Shown here: positions 7,469 through 16,082 of the stretch, piece by piece
Layout: each line of letters starts with the position of its first letter
Numbering within the stretch: position 1 is the stretch's first letter
NCBI GenBank assembly: GCA_964624795.1
Contig: CAZUZS010000049.1
Location: 1-38,150 of the forward strand
Reading direction: 5' to 3'
Origin: CAZUZS01 sp964624795
Lineage (GTDB): Bacteria; Calditrichota; Calditrichia; RBG-13-44-9
Length of the DNA stretch: 38,150 nucleotides
Notes under the pieces: generated by a model
Told to the model about the DNA's origin: nothing
The model's database searches: none
The model's input: the letters and a program-made list of their open reading frames with translations, nothing else
Position numbers and translations under genes: made by a program

Positions 7469-10153
7469 ATGGGAAAGCGAATTCTTAGACTTGCCTTATT
7501 TCTGGCAATTGTATTCTTTCTGCAAACCTTATGGGCCGGAACTACCGGCAAAATCACAGGTATTGTAACGGATAAAAATACCGGCGATCCTCTGCCGGGG
7601 GCGAATATCCTCCTTACCGGCAGTTACCTGGGCGCCTCGACCGACGCCGACGGCCAATTCATTATTCTAAATGTGCCGCCCGGTTTCTATGATCTGGAAA
7701 TCAGCATGTTGGGCTATCAAACGGTGGTGCAGAAACAGGTGAAAGTTTCCATCGATCTCACTACGTCGCTGCGCTTTGAGTTGAGCGAATCTCCAATTCA
7801 GGGGGAAGAAGTGGTGGTAGTTGCCGATCGCCCCCTGATCCAGAAAGATGTGACCTCCCGCCAGGCATATATCGACAGCAAACAGATCACCGAGATGCCG
7901 GTGAAGGATTTCAAGGATGTACTGGCCCTGCAGGCCGGAGTTAGCAAAGATGCCGCGGGGCGTTTGCATATCCGTGGCGGGCGCAGCGGGGAAATCGCCT
8001 ACCTCATTGATGGCGTTTATGTGGACGATCCGTTGCAGGGCGGTTTTGGCAGCGAGCTTGGTGAAAGCGGCCAGACCCGCCAGCGTATGACCAACAACCT
8101 GGGCCTTACCATTGATGAAGATGCCATCGATGAAATGGTGGTCATTAGCGGAACATTCAACGCTGAATACGGCAACGTGATGTCCGGCGTGGTTAATATT
8201 GTAACCAAGGAACCATCCTCAAAATATACCGGCAAGCTGGAAGTCACCAGCGATTATATCAATTCATCGCCCTACCGGACAAGCAACGCCATCGTCCCCG
8301 ACAAAAATCCGATTACTGACGCCAGCAGCGGGAGCCGGTTGACTTACAGTCCCCCTTCTGAAAATTTTCAAGATTTCCCCGTGCTGCTAAATAGCCCGGG
8401 ACAAATCCAGGGATCCTTCAGCGGGCCGGTGCCGGTCTTCAAAAGGCTTTCATTTTTCTTTTCCGGAAAATATGCAAACTTCGATTCCTACCTGCCGCAC
8501 GGATTCGATCTTGAACGAAATTATTTCGGGAAGCTCACCTATTATGTAACGCCTACCCTCAAGATTAATTATTCCCAGAACTACAGCCGGCGGAATTTTC
8601 AGATATACAGCCACGCCTGGAAATATTTGCCGCAGAACCAGGGCCTGAATGAGCTGACCCAAAACCGTTACATCCTCACGGTCACCCACACATTATCGTC
8701 GCGCGCATTCTACACGCTCAATCTTTCCGCTTCCGGCCAGCGCAGCCAATTCGGAGTCTGGGACTGGAACAACAACCGCTTCAAAGATCCCAACGCCGAG
8801 TACCAGAAAGGCGAGCGAGACAATGAGCTCGAATTCTATATCCGCGGAACCGATGACCTGTATCTGAATTCGACCTCCGATCTCTATTCAATGAAGGGCG
8901 ATCTGAATTACCAGCTTGGCCTGCATCATGGATTCAAAACCGGCTTCGAACTAAAATACAATGAGCTTTCCTCCTACAAACGTCTGGAGCCGTGGCCAAC
9001 CGAGGGCGGGGCAAACCGCACTATCGCCTTCGACAAGAATCCGCTGGAGGGTGCTTTCTACCTTCAGGACAAGATGGAATACGATTATTTGATTATAAAC
9101 GCCGGTTTGCGTCTGGATTATGTCGATGTGCGGGCGCGAGAGTGGGAATCCATCGACAACCCGCTCTCCCCCCTGACCGGTGTTCCGCCAAGATACCAGG
9201 TGAGTCCCCGGCTGGGCATGGCATTTCCCATTTCCCAAAAGACAGTTTTTCACTTCTCGTATGGGCATTTTTTCCAGTTCCCTAACTACGCTGATATTTA
9301 CACCAACCTGCTCTACCAGAATCCCGAGAACCTGAGCAAGGAAGCATTCGTAATTGTGGGCAATCCCGGCATCAAACCGCAAAAAACGGTGAGCTATGAA
9401 TCAGGCCTTAAGTTCCAGATGAGTGACAACAGCGCGCTGGAAGTCACAGCCTACTACAAGGATTTGACGAATTTGTTGGGCACACATTATTATCGTCAGC
9501 AGTTGATTTACCGTTACTCCATATTTACCAATGTTGATTACGGCAGTGTGAAGGGCATCGACTTTTCATGGAATGTCCGCCACCGGCAGTATTTAAATGC
9601 GGTGCTGAACTATTCCTATTCGGTAGCAACCGGCAACAGCTCCTTCCCAACCGACCAGGCCTACAACGCCTATTATGAGTTGGAGGAGACCCACCAGGAA
9701 TACCCGCTGGATTTTGACCGGCGACATAACATAAATGCCTCGGTAACGCTTTCATATCCCAAAACTGACGGGGCGTCTTTCTTAGAGAAAACGTTATTGT
9801 CCAATCTAAACCTGAACTTTATTATCCAGTACGCTTCGGGATATCCATACACGCCCATTACGGATGATCCAACCCTCTACATTGAACCGAATTCCGCCCG
9901 CATGCCGTGGACCGGCACCGTCGATGTTCGTCTGGAGAAACGCTGGCCGCTGGTATTCGGACAATTGGGTGGTTTCCTCGAAGTTACCAATCTGTTCGAC
10001 AAGCTGAATGCTCTACAGGTGCAGCCCTTTACCGGGCGGCTATGGGATACCGGCAAGCTGGAGCTTTTATCAACCGGAACAGATTACGTCCACAATCCCA
10101 TCGACGCCGGCGCACCTCGGCTAATCCGGTTGGGCGCCCTCATTCTGTTTTAA
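7469..10153 (+). CDS. TonB-dependent outer membrane receptor (SusC/CarboxypepD_reg type)
   Basis: An outer-membrane active-transport receptor of 894 residues. ATG 7469 has GAGG eight bases upstream. It begins with a signal peptide (hydrophobic stretch ALFLAIVFFLQTLWAG). Residues ~25-110 form a carboxypeptidase-regulatory-like beta-sandwich (GKITGIVTDKNTGDPLPGAN, then GFYDLEISMLGYQT), as in Bacteroidetes SusC/FecA-like receptors. The plug domain follows with AGVSKDAAGRLHIRGGRSGE and YLIDGVYVDDP, then a long beta-barrel with many aromatic-rich strands, ending in LIRLGALILF with a terminal Phe. No SusD homologue is adjacent, so the imported nutrient is unknown; peptides are conceivable given the protease upstream. 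The gene lies in a close run protease-receptor-secreted protein-PorV on one strand. Confidence 0.92.
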   Translation: MGKRILRLALFLAIVFFLQTLWAGTTGKITGIVTDKNTGDPLPGANILLTGSYLGASTDADGQFIILNVPPGFYDLEISMLGYQTVVQKQVKVSIDLTTSLRFELSESPIQGEEVVVVADRPLIQKDVTSRQAYIDSKQITEMPVKDFKDVLALQAGVSKDAAGRLHIRGGRSGEIAYLIDGVYVDDPLQGGFGSELGESGQTRQRMTNNLGLTIDEDAIDEMVVISGTFNAEYGNVMSGVVNIVTKEPSSKYTGKLEVTSDYINSSPYRTSNAIVPDKNPITDASSGSRLTYSPPSENFQDFPVLLNSPGQIQGSFSGPVPVFKRLSFFFSGKYANFDSYLPHGFDLERNYFGKLTYYVTPTLKINYSQNYSRRNFQIYSHAWKYLPQNQGLNELTQNRYILTVTHTLSSRAFYTLNLSASGQRSQFGVWDWNNNRFKDPNAEYQKGERDNELEFYIRGTDDLYLNSTSDLYSMKGDLNYQLGLHHGFKTGFELKYNELSSYKRLEPWPTEGGANRTIAFDKNPLEGAFYLQDKMEYDYLIINAGLRLDYVDVRAREWESIDNPLSPLTGVPPRYQVSPRLGMAFPISQKTVFHFSYGHFFQFPNYADIYTNLLYQNPENLSKEAFVIVGNPGIKPQKTVSYESGLKFQMSDNSALEVTAYYKDLTNLLGTHYYRQQLIYRYSIFTNVDYGSVKGIDFSWNVRHRQYLNAVLNYSYSVATGNSSFPTDQAYNAYYELEETHQEYPLDFDRRHNINASVTLSYPKTDGASFLEKTLLSNLNLNFIIQYASGYPYTPITDDPTLYIEPNSARMPWTGTVDVRLEKRWPLVFGQLGGFLEVTNLFDKLNALQVQPFTGRLWDTGKLELLSTGTDYVHNPIDAGAPRLIRLGALILF

Positions 10154-10220
10154 TTTGCCCGGATAAAACGTGGTTTCATATTACCATAAAAAATTATAAA
10201 TAATTGCAGGAAAATCCTTT

Positions 10221-13190
10221 ATGAAAATTCGCCATTTAATCATCTCTCATTTGATTATGCTCGTGATCGTCTCCGGGCTCTTTCCCCAGGCCCTTTTCAA
10301 TGCCAGGGATGAAGGGAGATTAAGCTACGAGCGATATAAAAATCGCCAGGCTGCTGCTTTTGCCAAAACTGCAGGAAAAAAAGACCGGGGAGTAGGGATC
10401 CTCGATCGCGGCGAGCTGGCAAACGTGACCGGAAATTTCGGCGTACTTTCCAATTACCATCTCTTCGCACCTGCCTTCCACTGGCCAAGCTGGGCGGACG
10501 ATACACACCAGTACTGCTTCGGCCTGGAATTGCTGGTTGGTGTAAATGGTGATGTGGTTACATCCATTCACGATCCCGCCACGGTTGCGGAGAATTTCGA
10601 TTGGGAAGCCACCGACGGTTCATTAGGGAACCTCTTTTCAGGAAACGCTACTGCCTCCGATGGAACCCCGATTTTAGCTTCATCGGATGTGTTGGAAACC
10701 TGGCCTGCCGGTGCCAATAACCAACCATTCTGGCCGGGATTCTTCCGCATCGATCCTCTCACAGGTCAGCAGGTACAAGGTGAATTCACTTCCGAGCGCG
10801 ATGTTTTCAGCGAATTCGATGATGCCACCAACCAGAACGGCTCTTACGGATTAAAAGTCTTGCAGACCGATTACTCTTTCGGCCGCACCTACGCCAAAGA
10901 TTTTATCATTTTCGATTTTCGCATAACCAACACTTCAACCACACCACTGGATTCCGTTTATGTGGGTTACATGGCGGATTTCAAGGTAGATTACGATACT
11001 CACGATAAAATCAGGTTTGGTGAGCCGGGAAAACCGAAAGATATAGTTTACCTGTGGGATGGCGATCCGGCGGCCGGAAATTGGGATGTTACCGGCTACA
11101 TCGGTTTCCTCATGCTGCACACTCCTGGTGAAGCAGGCATAACCGATTTTCACTATTTTGACAATATCTACGAGCCGAGCACCAACGAGCAGTTGTGGGA
11201 GATCATGTCCAGCGATACCAGCGGCGCACATGTGACGCGGGATTTATATTTCCATGGCAGCAATTATCGTCTGGATGACGATGCCCTGGCTGACGACATG
11301 GACCCCAGCGGTCAAAAACGGGGTACCGATTTCGTTTTCATCGTTTCCACCGGATCGCTTTCCATAAATCCCGGCGATACGGTTCACTCCGCATTTGCCG
11401 TTGTAATGGGAGAGGACGCACAACGTTTGTTTGCCAATGCGCAGCAGGCCAGGGAAATGTCCGCCAATTACTATCTCGGCTACAGCCCGCCGCGGGCACC
11501 GGTGGTTTACGGCACCACCCGGGATGGCAAAGTCGTTTTGAATTGGGATGCGGCGACTTCCGAGAATTCCGCCGATCTGCTGTCCGGAGAGAAGGATTTC
11601 GAAGGCTACCGCGTCTACCGCTGCGAAGACTTCGGGAAAACCTGGGGCAAAATTGTAACTGATGAACGCGGAAATTTCGTGGACTATTTTCCTGTTGCAC
11701 AATATGACTTGGTGGACGACATCACCGGCAAGGATCCGTTCTCGCACTACTACCTTGGGGACGATAGCGGTTTGCAGCACACCTTCGTGGATGCGGATGT
11801 AATTAAGGGAAAAGAATATTGGTATTCGGTTACAGCCTATGATAAAGGAAATCCATCTCCAAATGACGGCTATGCTTCACTCGAAAGTCCCCGCGGTGCC
11901 ACACCGGATGATCAAAATGTGGTTGCGGTAACTCCCGCTGCCTCAGCGCAGGGTTTTAACGCCGCCACTCTCGATACGCTTACACCGGAAACCGGAATCT
12001 GTAACAGCTTGCTGGGGGTAGAAATCGCCGATGACCAGCAGCTTACAGGGAACCGCTACCGGGTAACATTTACAGACACCCTCGATACGACCGCCCTCAC
12101 ATTGGAAAATCTGGATACCGGGGATACACTGATCTCCAATTTTCTGATTCCTCCCGGGGAGGAAATTGATTACGCCCCGGTTGTAGAGGGATTTCGGCTA
12201 AAATTATTTGATAAACTGGGAGTCCAATCAATAGGCTGGACAAAAGTGCAGGGGGACACCTGTACGTATGAATGGCGGACCACCAATTTCGAATCGGTTG
12301 CCAGCAACCCCCAGGTCGGGCCGGCAGGTATCTATACGGTGGATGACATCCGGTTGACAGTGGACTATTCCGCAGGGGGCGGATCGGACGTCGGCTGGTA
12401 CGATATTTTTACCGGGGACTCATCCTTAGAACGAATCCACATTCCCCTTAAAATTGAGGTGATTAACGACCCGCAGAACCCCATTGAGATCGGAAATCAG
12501 TCCTGGTTATTGGAATACGATATCACCAAAGCCATTTTCGGGGAAAACCGGATCAACTATTTCAGCGAGCTGGGATGGGACCTGGAGCCGGGCGGCACAG
12601 GCTACAACAAGAATTACAATCCCGGTTTCAATTACGGCTACCTGTGGCCGGATATCATAAATCCGGAGCAAACTGTGGTTAACCAGCAAACCGGCGCCTC
12701 AAAAAAAGCCGGCCTTTACCTGATAACCCAAAACTATCCGGACACTTACATCAACCAGTACGGCGACACAATTCATCACCCGGCTGTAAAACCGGCGGAT
12801 GGCGATCAATTCACAATAATTACCAACAAACCGTTCCGCCCTGAAATATATTACGAATTCAGCACCGATCTAACGCCCGCCCAGGGAACGGAGGCAAAGC
12901 TGAGCGAAATCAAGATAGTGCCCAACCCGTACATCGTGCGGGCCGGCTGGGAGCGCAGCCAGTTCGAGGGACGGCTGCAATTTACCCATCTTCCCCCGCT
13001 CTGCGATATTGATATTTACACAACCGCCGGGGATCACGTGGTCTCGCTGCATCACAACAGCGCCTACGATTATGAATTCTGGAATCTGCAGAACGAATCG
13101 GGCATCAATGTGGCGTATGGGCTTTATGTTTACATCGTGAAGACACCGGACGGGGAAAAGCATACCGGGCGGTTTGTGATTATAAGATAA
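10221..13190 (+). CDS. Large secreted protein with FnIII-like and FlgD-like domains
   Basis: A 989-residue exported protein. Its start ATG 10221 follows AGGA and gives a signal peptide (LIISHLIMLVIVSGLFPQA). Residues ~70-410 form a domain repeatedly describing beta structure, with DDTHQYCFGLE and FIIFDFRITNTS (a segment often seen in FCB surface proteins beside TonB receptors, without a named function). Residues ~425-540 resemble a fibronectin III-like module (PRAPVVYGTT, KVVLNWDA, FEGYRVYR, YSVTAYDKGNPS). The last ~90 residues (KIVPNPYIVRAGWE, DIDIYTTAGDHV, GLYVYIVKT) are a variant FlgD-like/sorting tail with VPNPY in place of PNPF. It sits between the TonB receptor and the PorV-like gene, which supports a cell-surface role, perhaps as a receptor-associated lipocalin-like or adhesive partner. 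Function not recognised. Confidence 0.8.
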   Translation: MKIRHLIISHLIMLVIVSGLFPQALFNARDEGRLSYERYKNRQAAAFAKTAGKKDRGVGILDRGELANVTGNFGVLSNYHLFAPAFHWPSWADDTHQYCFGLELLVGVNGDVVTSIHDPATVAENFDWEATDGSLGNLFSGNATASDGTPILASSDVLETWPAGANNQPFWPGFFRIDPLTGQQVQGEFTSERDVFSEFDDATNQNGSYGLKVLQTDYSFGRTYAKDFIIFDFRITNTSTTPLDSVYVGYMADFKVDYDTHDKIRFGEPGKPKDIVYLWDGDPAAGNWDVTGYIGFLMLHTPGEAGITDFHYFDNIYEPSTNEQLWEIMSSDTSGAHVTRDLYFHGSNYRLDDDALADDMDPSGQKRGTDFVFIVSTGSLSINPGDTVHSAFAVVMGEDAQRLFANAQQAREMSANYYLGYSPPRAPVVYGTTRDGKVVLNWDAATSENSADLLSGEKDFEGYRVYRCEDFGKTWGKIVTDERGNFVDYFPVAQYDLVDDITGKDPFSHYYLGDDSGLQHTFVDADVIKGKEYWYSVTAYDKGNPSPNDGYASLESPRGATPDDQNVVAVTPAASAQGFNAATLDTLTPETGICNSLLGVEIADDQQLTGNRYRVTFTDTLDTTALTLENLDTGDTLISNFLIPPGEEIDYAPVVEGFRLKLFDKLGVQSIGWTKVQGDTCTYEWRTTNFESVASNPQVGPAGIYTVDDIRLTVDYSAGGGSDVGWYDIFTGDSSLERIHIPLKIEVINDPQNPIEIGNQSWLLEYDITKAIFGENRINYFSELGWDLEPGGTGYNKNYNPGFNYGYLWPDIINPEQTVVNQQTGASKKAGLYLITQNYPDTYINQYGDTIHHPAVKPADGDQFTIITNKPFRPEIYYEFSTDLTPAQGTEAKLSEIKIVPNPYIVRAGWERSQFEGRLQFTHLPPLCDIDIYTTAGDHVVSLHHNSAYDYEFWNLQNESGINVAYGLYVYIVKTPDGEKHTGRFVIIR

Positions 13191-13206
13191 GCATGGAGCG
13201 TGGTGC
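13191..13206 (+). repeat. Heptamer repeat truncated by assembly gap
   Basis: Immediately after the stop of the preceding gene the sequence reads as two 7-base units of consensus GCATGGN (GCATGGA, GCGTGGT) and the first two bases of a third, then runs into N. The same unit forms longer arrays at 22696-22737 and 36079-36115. Confidence 0.6.
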
Positions 13207-13306
13207 NNNNNNNNNNNNNNNNNNNNNNNNNNNNNNNNNNNNNNNNNNNNNNNNNNNNNNNNNNNNNNNNNNNNNNNNNNNNNNNNNNNNNNNNNNNNNN
13301 NNNNNN
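13207..13306. other. Assembly gap (100 N)
   Basis: Exactly 100 unknown bases, the conventional length for a gap of unknown size. The flanks share no overlap, so real sequence (remaining repeat units and the leader or start of the PorV-like gene) is probably missing here. Confidence 0.98.
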
Positions 13307-13319
13307 TTTTCGCAACAAA

Positions 13320-14333
13320 ATGATGATAGCAGGTTTGTTGATTTCCGTTTTTATTCTAAGAAATGACGGATTTGCGGTCTCCAAAAGTGGAACGGCGGCA
13401 GCGCAGTTTCTGAAAATCGGGGTTGGGCCGCGGGCCACTGCGCTTGCCGGCAGTTTTACAGCTTTGGCGAACGACGCTACCGCGCTCTACTGGAATCCGG
13501 CGGGAACCGCCTGGATGCAGAAAAGCCAGTTCATTGCCGCGCACACCGAATGGTTCGCCAATGTTGATCACGATTTTTTGGGAATATCCATTCCCATCTC
13601 GGCTTCGTCGGCAGCCGGCGTAAGCTTTACCGCACTCAATGTGCCGGAGATGGAACAGACCACCATCGATCAGCCGGAAGGCACCGGAATTTATTTCGAC
13701 GTGCAGGACATCGCCATCGGGCTGACTTTTTCACGCCGCATGACCGAGCGCTTTTCCTTCGGATTTACCGGGAAATATATCCAGCAAACGCTGTTCAACG
13801 AAACCGCCCGCACCCTGGCGGTGGACATCGGCGGCATCCTGCACACCGGATTCAAAGGAATGCGGCTGGGTATTGCCATGAACAACTTTGGCGGCAAGCT
13901 AAAACTGGACGGGCGCGATCTGATTGTCAGCTACGATAATGAGCCGGCACAGTCCGGAAATCCCCTTACTCCTGCAACACTGGAAACGCAGGAATGGCCG
14001 CTGCCTACCAGCTTCAGGATTGGCCTGGCAATGGATATTATCGGCTTCCATGAAGGGCTATTTCTGCGCGAATCGCAGAGAATCACATTCCTGGTGGACG
14101 GCTACCACGTAAACGACGCGGCGGAAACGGTGAGCATGGGCCTGGAATACAGTTGGAACGACAATTTTTTCCTGCGCGGTGGTTACCGGATAAATCACGA
14201 TATCGAAAGCTTCAGCGCCGGAACCGGCGTGCAAATCCCGGTGCAGCGCTGGATGTTCCAGGCCGATTATGCCCTGTCCAATATGGCAGACCTGGGCTAT
14301 GTGCAGAGAATTGGCGTGGGAATTCGGTTTTGA
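13320..14333 (+). CDS. PorV/PorQ-family outer membrane beta-barrel protein
   Basis: A 337-residue outer membrane protein counted from ATG 13320; the next codon is also ATG. The gap ends 13 bases upstream, so the true start could lie within it, but the visible start already gives a signal-like segment (MIAGLLISVFILRNDGFA). The diagnostic N-terminus of the PorV/PorQ (UPF0164) group is present: AAQFLKIGVGPRATALAGS, NDATALYWNPAGTAW. The remainder alternates amphipathic strands and ends with a terminal Phe (RIGVGIRF). In Bacteroidetes PorV shuttles type IX-secreted cargo to the attachment complex, and its presence beside proteins with sorting-like tails fits that theme. Whether this is the dedicated PorV or a paralogue serving the upstream 989-residue protein cannot be told from here. 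Confidence 0.85.
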   Translation: MMIAGLLISVFILRNDGFAVSKSGTAAAQFLKIGVGPRATALAGSFTALANDATALYWNPAGTAWMQKSQFIAAHTEWFANVDHDFLGISIPISASSAAGVSFTALNVPEMEQTTIDQPEGTGIYFDVQDIAIGLTFSRRMTERFSFGFTGKYIQQTLFNETARTLAVDIGGILHTGFKGMRLGIAMNNFGGKLKLDGRDLIVSYDNEPAQSGNPLTPATLETQEWPLPTSFRIGLAMDIIGFHEGLFLRESQRITFLVDGYHVNDAAETVSMGLEYSWNDNFFLRGGYRINHDIESFSAGTGVQIPVQRWMFQADYALSNMADLGYVQRIGVGIRF

Positions 14334-14397
14334 GGGACGTCTTGCCAATCGTCCGTTGGGGATTGCCCGCAGCTATTCCACAATCTAAGAATAATAC

Positions 14398-14426
14398 TTG
14401 CATTTATTCCAGATTGTAACTATTAT
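14398..14426 (+). promoter_or_regulatory. Promoter of the toxin-antitoxin pair
   Basis: TTGCAT (14398-14403) and TATTAT (14421-14426) are separated by 17 bases, with the -10 about 50 bases before the antitoxin ATG. The -10 matches consensus at five of six positions. Confidence 0.5.
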
Positions 14427-14475
14427 GCAACCAATGTATAACCATAACGAAACGAATACATGGGAATAGATCGCT

Positions 14476-14760
14476 ATGAATATTACAATCAGGAACATCC
14501 CCGAAGAAGTGATAAGAAAGATAAGAAGATTATCGGAGATGGAAAAAAGAAGCATAAACAGCGAAATATTATTGATATTAGAACATGGTGTTGAGGAAGA
14601 GGTGAATCATTTTCTGGGGCGAAAAAGAATAATCTCAAAGGAAACGCAGATAAATATTTGGAAAAGGTTATCAAATGAATGGGATGATGAAAGATCCACA
14701 GCAGAGATAATCGAGGATATTTACAGTAATCGCACAATCGGACGTGAAGTTGAATTATGA
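14476..14760 (+). CDS. vapB: Ribbon-helix-helix antitoxin (VapB/FitA-like)
   Basis: A 94-residue protein whose N-terminus (MNITIRNIPEEVIRKIRRLS, then KRSINSEILLILEHGVEEE) is an Arc/FitA-type ribbon-helix-helix DNA-binding domain. The C-terminal half (IWKRLSNEWDDERSTAEIIEDIY) is charged and would wrap the toxin. Its stop overlaps the start of the PIN-domain gene by four bases (ATGA), the standard arrangement of a VapBC pair. It should neutralise the toxin and repress the shared promoter. This gene and the toxin are visibly more A+T-rich than their neighbours, consistent with horizontal acquisition. The ribosome site is weak. Confidence 0.85.
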   Translation: MNITIRNIPEEVIRKIRRLSEMEKRSINSEILLILEHGVEEEVNHFLGRKRIISKETQINIWKRLSNEWDDERSTAEIIEDIYSNRTIGREVEL

Positions 14761-15149
14761 TACTGATTGATACGGATATTTGTGTTGAGCTGCTGCGAGG
14801 CAATCAGGCAGTTATTGAGAAAAGGTACAATTGTGATGATCAAATCTCGATTTCCTTTATGACAGTTGGTGAACTCTATTATGGAGCAGAAAGATCGACA
14901 AACAAGCGGAAAAATATGAATGTTGTCGATGAATTTCTTATTTCAATCCATATCATAGATTCGGATTTAGAGATATTAAAGAAGTTTGGTGAATTAAAGG
15001 CAAATCTGTACAATAAAAAATTTCTGCTTCCAGATGCCGATATTTTGATTGCCTCAACTGTCTTAACCAAATGCAGCAAACTCATAACGAGCAATGTTAA
15101 ACATTTCAATCGATTCGAGAATCTCGCCATCGAAAACTGGCTAATATGA
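14757..15149 (+). CDS. vapC: PIN-domain ribonuclease toxin (VapC-like)
   Basis: A 130-residue PIN-domain protein, the usual length for VapC. The acidic metal site is intact: Asp5 in ILIDTDICVELLRG, Glu39 in TVGELYYGAE, and Asp93/Asp95 in LLPDADILIAS. A TSNVKHF segment stands where the fourth site (T-x-N/D) normally occurs. VapC toxins cut tRNA or rRNA in the cytoplasm using Mg2+ or Mn2+; the target here is unknown. It is translationally coupled to the antitoxin by a four-base overlap, and no mutation disabling it is visible. Confidence 0.9.
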   Translation: MILIDTDICVELLRGNQAVIEKRYNCDDQISISFMTVGELYYGAERSTNKRKNMNVVDEFLISIHIIDSDLEILKKFGELKANLYNKKFLLPDADILIASTVLTKCSKLITSNVKHFNRFENLAIENWLI

Positions 15150-15318
15150 GCAACGAATAAGTTTTGAAAGATAGCGAGTGGTTTTTAAGATTGGCACCCT
15201 GTGTTCAATACTATAAGTTGCCACTTTTATCTCTAAAATCTTCGCCGGCTGTCGCCGGTATTTGTTTCATAAATTTCAACTCTGAACACCTGATATTCCT
15301 TTCAACAGATGTAACAGC

Positions 15319-15800
15319 ATGCCTAAATTCATCATTCGACCTTCGTCCCCGACGATCAACACTGGATCGAATCTTTCACAATCAAACACTGGGGAGAAAA
15401 TTTTGTTGTGGTGCATGGCGATATTTATTATCCCCACGAGTTGTCGGGATTTGTCGCATTGCAAAACAACTTCCCTGTTGGATTGGTAACATATCATATT
15501 GCGGGACAGGCCTGTGAGATTGTCACCCTCAGCAGTGAGCAGCCGGGAATCGGGATCGGCAGCGCCTTGATCGAGGCGGTTGGAGAGATCGCCAGAGCGA
15601 CCGGCTGCCGCAGACTTTGGCTTGTGACCACCAATGACAATCTTCATGCCCTCGGGTTTTATCAAAAACGCGGCTTTCTTCTAGTGAAGATTCATCGTAA
15701 TGCGGTGGAAAAATCGAGGCAACTCAAGCCATTAATTCCCCTTTACGGCATGAACGGCATCCCCATACGGGATGAGATTGAACTGGAAATGAAATTTTGA
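15319..15800 (+). pseudogene. GNAT acetyltransferase, frameshifted near its N-terminus
   Basis: The ATG at 15319 begins MPKFIIRPSSP and then loses frame within CCCC (15347-15350). One additional C would join it to DDQHWIESF, and the frame continues open to the stop at 15800, giving a product of about 160 residues. The downstream part is a clear GNAT fold with the acetyl-CoA loop QPGIGIGSALIEA, the strand RRLWLVTTNDN, and HALGFYQKRGF. Either a real one-base deletion has inactivated the gene or a homopolymer error is present; GTG 15408 could still start a protein lacking the first strand. GNAT enzymes transfer acetyl from acetyl-CoA to an amine; the substrate is unknown. The 169 bases between vapC and this gene hold no other gene. 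Confidence 0.75.
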
Positions 15801-15830
15801 AATCTGGATACTGTATACAATCTTGAATTT

Positions 15831-16021
15831 TTACGCCTTGTCCAAATTTCGCTATTTTTCACTAAAAACATAAAAATTGCGTTTGTCCGGATTAGTAATC
15901 CTTGCTTGACACAGCGGCTTGCCATTGCTTTGGCGGAATCCAGGGAAAATCCAAGAGCCCGGGCAATTTCTTCATACCCAAAGTATTGTTTATCAATCTG
16001 ACTTAATTCATAGAATTTCAT
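15831..16021 (-). pseudogene. Decayed AbiEi-type antitoxin N-terminal remnant
   Basis: From ATG 16021 the frame reads MKFYELSQIDKQYFGYEEIA, then ARALGFSLDSAKAMASRCVK and QGLLIRT, a winged-helix N-terminus like that of AbiEi antitoxins (type IV abortive-infection toxin-antitoxin). At about 15882-15884 one A appears lost. Restoring it continues the family pattern as KRNFYVFSEK, followed by an in-frame TAG (15852-15854) where the family commonly has Trp, then RNLDKA and a stop at 15831. Two independent lesions argue for genuine decay rather than sequencing error. The remaining antitoxin domain and any AbiEii nucleotidyltransferase toxin are absent. The unrepaired frame instead runs on antisense into the acetyltransferase. 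Confidence 0.65.
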
Positions 16022-16030
16022 AAAATACAA

Positions 16031-16054
16031 TTAATTAACATTTTTGTTAATTAA
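16031..16054. promoter_or_regulatory. Perfect palindromic operator upstream of the AbiEi remnant
   Basis: TTAATTAAC (16031-16039) and GTTAATTAA (16046-16054) form a perfect nine-base inverted repeat around ATTTTT. It sits between the -10 and the start codon of the remnant. AbiEi proteins are known to bind inverted repeats in their own promoters, so this is the expected operator. Confidence 0.6.
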
Positions 16055-16082
16055 CTGTATTCTGAGACGATTTGAGTGTCAA
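16054..16082 (-). promoter_or_regulatory. Sigma70-like promoter of the AbiEi remnant
   Basis: On the minus strand a perfect TTGACA (16082-16077) and TACAGT (16059-16054) are 17 bases apart. The -10 touches the palindromic operator, so a repressor bound there would block transcription. Confidence 0.6.

Noticed and set aside
13200..13319. Extension of the PorV-like protein through the N run to GTG 13200
   Set aside because: An open frame across N is meaningless; the visible ATG 13320 already yields a signal peptide.
15164..15517. Plus-strand open frame between vapC and the acetyltransferase
   Set aside because: No family similarity or ribosome site; it overlaps the acetyltransferase in another frame, where the frameshift model explains the sequence better.
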